Shown one piece after another: positions 14,940 through 19,538 of a stretch of 19,538 nucleotides of DNA (position 1 is the first letter of the stretch; each line of letters starts with the position of its first letter). Origin of the DNA: Pseudomonadota bacterium (GTDB lineage Bacteria > Pseudomonadota > Alphaproteobacteria > Rhizobiales > Rhizobiaceae); assembly GCA_023428515.1 (NCBI GenBank), contig JAEYXI010000672.1, positions 1 through 19,538 of the forward strand, read 5' to 3'. The translations under genes were made by a program, and so were the position numbers. The notes under the pieces are model-generated. The model saw only the letters and a list, made by a program, of their open reading frames with translations. It made no database searches and was not told the DNA's origin.

Positions 14940-16220
14940 ATGACCCGCATCACCGATTTGCGCGTATTCGACCTCCGCTTCCCGACCTCGCAGCATCTCG
15001 ACGGTTCGGACGCGATGAATCCCGATCCGGACTATTCGGCTGCCTATGTCATCCTCAGCACGGATCGCGAAGGTCTCGCCGGGCATGGCCTGACCTTCAC
15101 TATCGGGCGCGGCAACGACATCTGCTGCGCGGCGATCGAGGCGATGCGCCATCTGGTCGTCGGCCAGGATCTCGAGCGGATGAAGGAGAATCCCGGGAAA
15201 TTCTGGCGGCATCTCACCGGCGACAGCCAGCTTCGCTGGATCGGCCCGGACAAGGGCGCGATGCACCTTGCCGTCGGCGCGGTGGTCAACGCCTTCTGGG
15301 ATCTCTGGGCCAAGGAAGCGGGCAAGCCGGTCTGGCGGCTGGTCGCCGACATGGCGCCGGAACAGATCGTCGACATCGTCGACTTCCGCTACCTGACCGA
15401 CGCCATCACGCGGGACGAGGCGCTGGCGATCCTCAGGAAGGCCGAGGCAGGCAAGGCCGGACGCATCACCACGCTCGAGCGCGAGGGCTACGCTTGCTAC
15501 ACGACTTCGGCCGGCTGGCTCGGCTACGACGATGACAAGCTGCGCCGTCTCTGCAAGGATGCGATCGACGCCGGCTTCAATCACGTCAAGATGAAGGTCG
15601 GCCGCGATCTCGCCGACGACATCCGCCGCCTCACCATCGCGCGCGAGGTGATCGGCCCCAATCGCTACCTGATGATTGACGCCAACCAGGTCTGGGAAGT
15701 CGGACAGGCCGTCGACTGGCTGAAGGAGCTCGCCTTCGCAAAACCGTTCTTCATCGAGGAACCGACCAGTCCCGACGATGTCGCCGGCCACAAAAAAATC
15801 CGCCAGGCGGTCGCGCCGATGAAGGTGGCGACCGGCGAGATGTGCCAGAACCGCGTCATGTTCAAGCAGTTCATCGCGGAAGGCGCGATCGACATCGTGC
15901 AGATCGATTCCTGCCGCATGGGCGGGCTGAACGAGGTGCTGGCCGTGCTGCTCATCGCGGCCAAGTACGACCTGCCGGTCTGGCCGCATGCCGGCGGCGT
16001 GGGCCTCTGCGAATATGTGCAGCATCTGTCGATGATCGATTATGTCGCGGTGTCGGGCACCAAGGACGGCCGGGTGATCGAATATGTCGACCACCTGCAC
16101 GAGCACTTCCTCGAACCATGCGTCATCCGCGATGCGGCCTACATGCCGCCCAAGGCGCCGGGCTTTTCGATAGAGATGAAGCCGGAATCGATCGCCGCCA
16201 ATGTTTTCCGTGGTTTATGA
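14940..16220 (+). CDS. fucD: L-fuconate dehydratase (enolase superfamily)
   Basis: The 426-residue product has all landmarks of L-fuconate dehydratase (EC 4.2.1.68), related to human ENOSF1: YTTSAGWLGY at 187-196, Lys217-x-Lys219, metal ligands Asp247, Glu273 and Glu300, DSCRMGG at 323-329, the acid His350 in WPHAGGVGLCEYVQH, and Glu381. These sit one residue before the positions I recall for the Xanthomonas campestris enzyme. It removes water from L-fuconate to give 2-keto-3-deoxy-L-fuconate in the cytoplasm. ATG 14940 begins the conserved N-terminus (MTRITDLRVFDLRFPTS); a longer upstream frame overlaps the SDR gene and is not used. The ribosome-binding site is weak, and the 43-base gap to the SDR suggests coupled expression. 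Specificity for L-fuconate over L-galactonate or D-arabinonate, also used by this family, cannot be settled here. Confidence 0.93.
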   Translation: MTRITDLRVFDLRFPTSQHLDGSDAMNPDPDYSAAYVILSTDREGLAGHGLTFTIGRGNDICCAAIEAMRHLVVGQDLERMKENPGKFWRHLTGDSQLRWIGPDKGAMHLAVGAVVNAFWDLWAKEAGKPVWRLVADMAPEQIVDIVDFRYLTDAITRDEALAILRKAEAGKAGRITTLEREGYACYTTSAGWLGYDDDKLRRLCKDAIDAGFNHVKMKVGRDLADDIRRLTIAREVIGPNRYLMIDANQVWEVGQAVDWLKELAFAKPFFIEEPTSPDDVAGHKKIRQAVAPMKVATGEMCQNRVMFKQFIAEGAIDIVQIDSCRMGGLNEVLAVLLIAAKYDLPVWPHAGGVGLCEYVQHLSMIDYVAVSGTKDGRVIEYVDHLHEHFLEPCVIRDAAYMPPKAPGFSIEMKPESIAANVFRGL

Positions 16221-16331
16221 ACCTGGTACGGGTCATTAGCCGCCATGCGGCACATCTCGAATGTGATCGTATCCGCCTATAGTTGCGGTTAATGGTTGGA
16301 CTGCCGGGCACGATCGCGATGAAATGCCTAC
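16221..16331. other. Convergent intergenic gap, no strong terminator
   Basis: This 111-base gap separates two convergent operons. It has only small hairpins: GCCGC-CAT-GCGGC at 16239-16251 and CACAT-CTCGA-ATGTG at 16251-16265, overlapping by one base. Neither has a T-run. I see no small gene or repeat in it. Confidence 0.4.
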
Positions 16332-18344
16332 CTACCTGATCCGCCACGCTTGGGAAGTTCGCAAGAGAAGTTGCGAAGCCAGGCCGTGCAGCAGGCGTGC
16401 GGCGACGTTGGTGTAGAAGATCATCATGCCCATCGCTGCTGCCGGCGCGACGTCGCCCGCGTCGTCCATGTTGAGCACCGCGACCGAGGCCAGTTGTGTC
16501 TGCGTCGAGTAGAGGAACACCACCGCAGACACGGTCGTCATAGCGTTGACGAAGAGATAGATCGAGATATCGAGGATCGCCGGCAGCGAAACCGGCACCG
16601 TGACCCGGAAGAAAAGACGGTGGAACGGCTGCTTCAGCGAGGCGGCGACTGGTTCGAACTCCCGGTCCATCTGGTTGAGCGCGGTCAGCGCCGTCAGATG
16701 CGAGACCGTGTAGAAGTGGGTGATCGTACACACCACAAGGATCGCCATCGTGCCGTAGATGGCGTGAAGCGGATTTGCCGGATTGTTGAAGAAGAAGATG
16801 TAGGCGAGGCCGAGGACCATGCCCGGGACGGCCATGGGCAGCATGGCCAGGAACTGGAAGAGCGTCCGCCCGGCCGCGAAGCCCTCGGTCTTCTCCACCA
16901 TGTAGGCGCCGACGAAGACGATGACGGTGCCGAACACGGCAGTCAGCAGGGCCATGACGATTGAATTGTAGTAAGCGCCCCAGCCGCCTCCGTCCATCAG
17001 GTCGAAGCGGAAGTTGTTCAGGCTCGGCGTCAGGTCGTACGGCCAGAACTTGACCGTCGCAGCGAGCTGGCAGACGCCGATCATCGTCAGGATGAAGACC
17101 GCGACCGCGGCGCAATAGACGAAGCAGAGTGTGTCGAAACGACGGTTGCGCTTCGGCTGGTAGGGAACCGACCGCGCCGAAAGCAGGGCCACCTGCTTGC
17201 GGCGGATCGCACGGTCGACGAAGAACGCCGCCACCGCAGGGATCAGCAGGAGCACCGCCACGACCGCGCCCATCTCGAAGTTCTGCTGGCCGATCACCTG
17301 CTTGTAGATATCGACCGCAAGCATGTTGTACTGGCCGCCTATCACCTTGGGCAGGCCAAAGTCGGTAATGACCATGGTGAAGACGACGAAGGCCGCAGAG
17401 ATGACGCCGTAGCGTGCGCCCGGAACGGTGACCGTCCAGAAGGTGCGCCACTTGCTAGCTCGCAGCGATTCCGCCGCCTCGTAGTGACGCTGGTCGGCCA
17501 CCGCCAGCGCGGTGGAAATGATCATCAACGCGTGCGGCAGCGTGAAGAAGACCGATCCGATGACGATGCCGATCGGCCCATAGATCGAATAGCCCATCAT
17601 CAGGTCCTTCAGCAGGCCCTGGTTGCCGAAGAGATAGACGAGCGCGATGCCGGGCAGCAGCGACGGCACGAGGATCGGAATGGTCGTCACCAGACGGAAT
17701 AAACCCTTGAAGGGCATCCGGCTTCTGTTCAAGGCATAGGCGAGCCCGAAGGCAATGGTGATCACCAGGACCGTGCTGATCAATCCCATGAGCACCGAAT
17801 TGCCAATCGACTGCGCCAGCGCCGGCGTCGAGAAATAGGCGACGAAGTTGTCGAGGCCGGTAGAGGTGACGGGCCGCAACACGACACGGCGGAAGGTGTT
17901 GGAATCGAGTTCGGTCCATTCGACGCCGCGATGCAACTCCGACCCAACGAGATAGGTGGCGGCATCCGACGTGCCGCGGATGCGGTACTTGACCGGGCTG
18001 CGGAAACTGAAATCGGGGAAGAGCTCCACCACTGACAGCCGTCCGTCGGAGCCGGTGGCGAGCTGATCTGCAGTGATCGCGCCGACCGTTTCGTTGATCG
18101 CCTCCACGGTCTTCGGCTCGCTCCAGACAGTCGCGGATTCGTCGCTGCGCTGGATCTCGAACGCTGACAGGTCGAAGCGATAGATGGAGACCGACTTGGA
18201 CAGGAGAACGTAGAGCGGGGCGGCGAGCGCGACGATGAGATAGAGCGAGATGACGAGCATCAAGCCGCGCTTGACTCGATCGTCGGTCGAGATCTGAGGT
18301 CGCAGCGCGCGCCCCTCGGGGAGTTCGAGCGCGGCGGCGGTCAC
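16332..18344 (-). CDS. Fused double ABC permease, ferric iron / 2-aminoethylphosphonate type
   Basis: The 670-residue membrane protein contains two BPD_transp_1 permease domains in tandem. The first runs from about residue 175 to 380 (EAA loop EAAESLRASKWRTF at 289-302, VPGARYG after it). The second runs from about 455 to 660 (EAA-like loop EPVAASLKQPFHRLF at 564-578). This double-domain form is typical of FbpB iron permeases and of the putative 2-aminoethylphosphonate permeases; the ITDFGLPKVIGGQYNMLA block at 326-343 favours the latter as I recall it. Between the first helix (about 28-49) and the first permease domain lies an extra, mostly polar stretch of about 105 residues (54-160), predicted periplasmic. 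The GTG start at 18344 is two bases after the ATPase stop, with a weak ribosome-binding site. Substrate is unproven. Confidence 0.88.
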   Translation of the reverse strand: MTAAALELPEGRALRPQISTDDRVKRGLMLVISLYLIVALAAPLYVLLSKSVSIYRFDLSAFEIQRSDESATVWSEPKTVEAINETVGAITADQLATGSDGRLSVVELFPDFSFRSPVKYRIRGTSDAATYLVGSELHRGVEWTELDSNTFRRVVLRPVTSTGLDNFVAYFSTPALAQSIGNSVLMGLISTVLVITIAFGLAYALNRSRMPFKGLFRLVTTIPILVPSLLPGIALVYLFGNQGLLKDLMMGYSIYGPIGIVIGSVFFTLPHALMIISTALAVADQRHYEAAESLRASKWRTFWTVTVPGARYGVISAAFVVFTMVITDFGLPKVIGGQYNMLAVDIYKQVIGQQNFEMGAVVAVLLLIPAVAAFFVDRAIRRKQVALLSARSVPYQPKRNRRFDTLCFVYCAAVAVFILTMIGVCQLAATVKFWPYDLTPSLNNFRFDLMDGGGWGAYYNSIVMALLTAVFGTVIVFVGAYMVEKTEGFAAGRTLFQFLAMLPMAVPGMVLGLAYIFFFNNPANPLHAIYGTMAILVVCTITHFYTVSHLTALTALNQMDREFEPVAASLKQPFHRLFFRVTVPVSLPAILDISIYLFVNAMTTVSAVVFLYSTQTQLASVAVLNMDDAGDVAPAAAMGMMIFYTNVAARLLHGLASQLLLRTSQAWRIR

Positions 18345-18346
18345 GT

Positions 18347-19528
18347 TCAGGCGCCCTTTGGAAAGACGAGCATGCGGTCGCGGGGAAGCTCCACCCGCAT
18401 GGCGGCGCCTTGGCCTATATTAAGGCGCCTGACGGCGTTGATCGAGAAGTCGGCGACCAACAGCCTTTCGCCGAAGCGCGGAGAGGCCAGCCGGGTTCGC
18501 CAGAATCCGCCGAGGAACTCCATCTCGGCGACAATCGTGTCGATCACATTCTCGGGGGTGCCGACTTCGTCCGTGCCGCCGGGCGAGCGGGCGCCGTCGC
18601 CGTGGGGAATGACATCGACGGGACGGATGACGGTCGTGACGTCGCTGCCGGCCGGCACATCGTGCGGCGCGCAGGCGATGTCGACGCCGTCCAGGGAGAC
18701 CCTGTCGCGACTGACGACCCTCGCTGGAAACCGGTTGGTCTCGCCGATGAAGTCGGCAACGAACAACGTTTCCGGATGGCGGTAGACATCGGTGGGGGTT
18801 CCAACCTGCTCGATGACGCCGTGGTTCATCACCACGATACGGTCGGCCATCGCCAGAGCTTCTTCCTGGTCGTGAGTGACCATGATGGTGGTCACCCCCA
18901 GCTTTCGCTGGAGATCCTTGATCTCGTGGCGAAGATGGACGCGGACCTTGGCGTCGAGGGCCGACAGCGGTTCGTCGAGAAGCAAGAGACCGGGAGAGAT
19001 GGCCAGGGCGCGGGCCAGCGCGATGCGCTGCTGCTGGCCGCCGGAAAGCTGGGCGGGGTATTTCTTCGCCTGGTTCGATAGCCCGACCAAATCGAGCAGT
19101 TCCGCGACACGTCCTGTGATTTCGGCCTTCGGCCGGCCGGTATTCTCCAGCCCGAAGGCGATGTTTTTCTCGATCGTCAGGTTGGGGAACAGCGCATAGG
19201 ACTGGAAGACGATGCCGTAGTCGCGCTTCGACGGGGGCAGGGTGGAGATGTCCCGGTCGCCTTGGCGGATCGTGCCGCGCGTCTGCAGGTCAAGGCCGGC
19301 AATCGCGCGCAGCAGGGTGGTCTTGCCGCAGCCCGACGGTCCGAGGAAACATACGAACTCGCCCGCGCCGATCGACAGCGATACGTCTCTCAGGGCCACG
19401 AAATCGCCGAAACTCTTCCAGACGTTTTCGATCTCAAGATAAACGGGCTTCACCGGATCGATCCCCTTTGCATCGGGTCCAAAGTGTACCGGCGCAGCGG
19501 CGGCATTGGCTACGGTCTCATGCTTCAT
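18347..19528 (-). CDS. ABC ATPase, putative 2-aminoethylphosphonate / ferric iron importer
   Basis: The 393-residue ATPase has Walker [10 protein letters not shown] at 63-71, Q-loop Gln109 ([11 protein letters not shown]), signature LSGGQQQR at 161-168, Walker B LLLLDE at 181-186, switch His219 (VTHDQEEAL) and a C-terminal TOBE-like region from about 265. The [16 protein letters not shown] and [18 protein letters not shown] blocks fit the PotA/FbpC/PhnT branch. A low-complexity N-terminal extension of about 28 residues precedes the usual start of the domain ([13 protein letters not shown] at 29-41). The first ATG, at 19528, is used but a later start is possible. The gene reads leftwards into the double permease with a two-base gap. 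The binding-protein gene and promoter would lie beyond the right edge. Confidence 0.9.
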   Translation of the reverse strand: MKHETVANAAAAPVHFGPDAKGIDPVKPVYLEIENVWKSFGDFVALRDVSLSIGAGEFVCFLGPSGCGKTTLLRAIAGLDLQTRGTIRQGDRDISTLPPSKRDYGIVFQSYALFPNLTIEKNIAFGLENTGRPKAEITGRVAELLDLVGLSNQAKKYPAQLSGGQQQRIALARALAISPGLLLLDEPLSALDAKVRVHLRHEIKDLQRKLGVTTIMVTHDQEEALAMADRIVVMNHGVIEQVGTPTDVYRHPETLFVADFIGETNRFPARVVSRDRVSLDGVDIACAPHDVPAGSDVTTVIRPVDVIPHGDGARSPGGTDEVGTPENVIDTIVAEMEFLGGFWRTRLASPRFGERLLVADFSINAVRRLNIGQGAAMRVELPRDRMLVFPKGA

Positions 19529-19538
19529 CGCGCAGCTC

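Noticed and set aside
14769..16106. Minus-strand open frame of about 445 codons opposite fucD
   Set aside because: It lies fully antisense to a gene with complete catalytic residues; composition is His/Asp/Arg-rich low-complexity shadow sequence.
16239..16265. Bidirectional terminator between the convergent operons
   Set aside because: Both hairpins have stems of only five pairs and lack T-runs in either direction.
16123..17451. Minus-strand frame of about 442 codons within the double permease gene
   Set aside because: It is an alternative-frame shadow of the permease; His/Arg/Gly-rich, no motifs, and it extends across the permease stop.
1..19538. CRISPR array, tRNA genes, insertion sequences or attachment sites
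   Set aside because: No regularly spaced repeats, cloverleaf sequences, transposase/integrase frames or terminal inverted repeats were seen on reading the window.

Overview
The window is G+C-rich, densely packed bacterial chromosome or megaplasmid. Overlapping operon genes, four or five ABC-importer gene sets of the kind carried in large numbers by soil and plant-associated Alphaproteobacteria, and the protein families present all suggest a member of the Hyphomicrobiales (Mesorhizobium/Rhizobium-like). The taxonomic placement is inference. I see no tRNA, rRNA, insertion sequence, integrase, phage gene or CRISPR array.

Layout: (1) 16-1146 is a solute-binding-protein-like ORF without a signal peptide, probably the last gene of an upstream operon. 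(2) 1178-5839 is a ribose/xylose-type (CUT2) importer: periplasmic binding protein, an intergenic hairpin, an RbsA-like ATPase encoded as two separate overlapping half-genes, and two RbsC-type permeases joined by 4-base overlaps. (3) 5856-6653, on the minus strand, is an IclR-family regulator. It converges on the CUT2 permease and diverges from the next operon. The divergent intergenic region holds a perfect 6-2-6 AT-rich palindrome that is a good operator candidate. (4) 6835-16220 is one long plus-strand operon. It begins with a MalEFGK-type (CUT1) importer and continues with six enzymes: a mandelate-racemase-group enolase-superfamily enzyme, a RhaM-type deoxysugar mutarotase, a Gfo/Idh/MocA oxidoreductase, a MaoC-fold hydratase, an SDR resembling 2-keto-3-deoxy-L-fuconate dehydrogenase/BDH2, and an L-fuconate dehydratase. 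(5) 16332-19528, on the minus strand, is part of an importer (ATPase plus one fused double permease) of the putative 2-aminoethylphosphonate / ferric-iron type. Its binding protein is presumably beyond the right edge.

How it fits together (inference): the IclR protein probably senses a sugar-derived acid and controls uptake and non-phosphorylative catabolism of L-fucose or a related 6-deoxysugar. The CUT1 system, and perhaps the CUT2 system, would import it; the mutarotase interconverts anomers; an oxidation gives the aldonate; FucD dehydrates it to 2-keto-3-deoxy-L-fuconate; the SDR oxidises that at C4. The usual fucose dehydrogenase, lactonase and diketo-acid hydrolase are not in the window. 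Three extra enzymes (second enolase-superfamily member, Gfo/Idh/MocA protein, MaoC protein) have no place in the textbook route. This unassigned set inside a fuconate operon is the most promising candidate for undescribed biochemistry here. The second most notable points are the split, asymmetrically degenerate RbsA and the double permease with an unusual large N-proximal insert.
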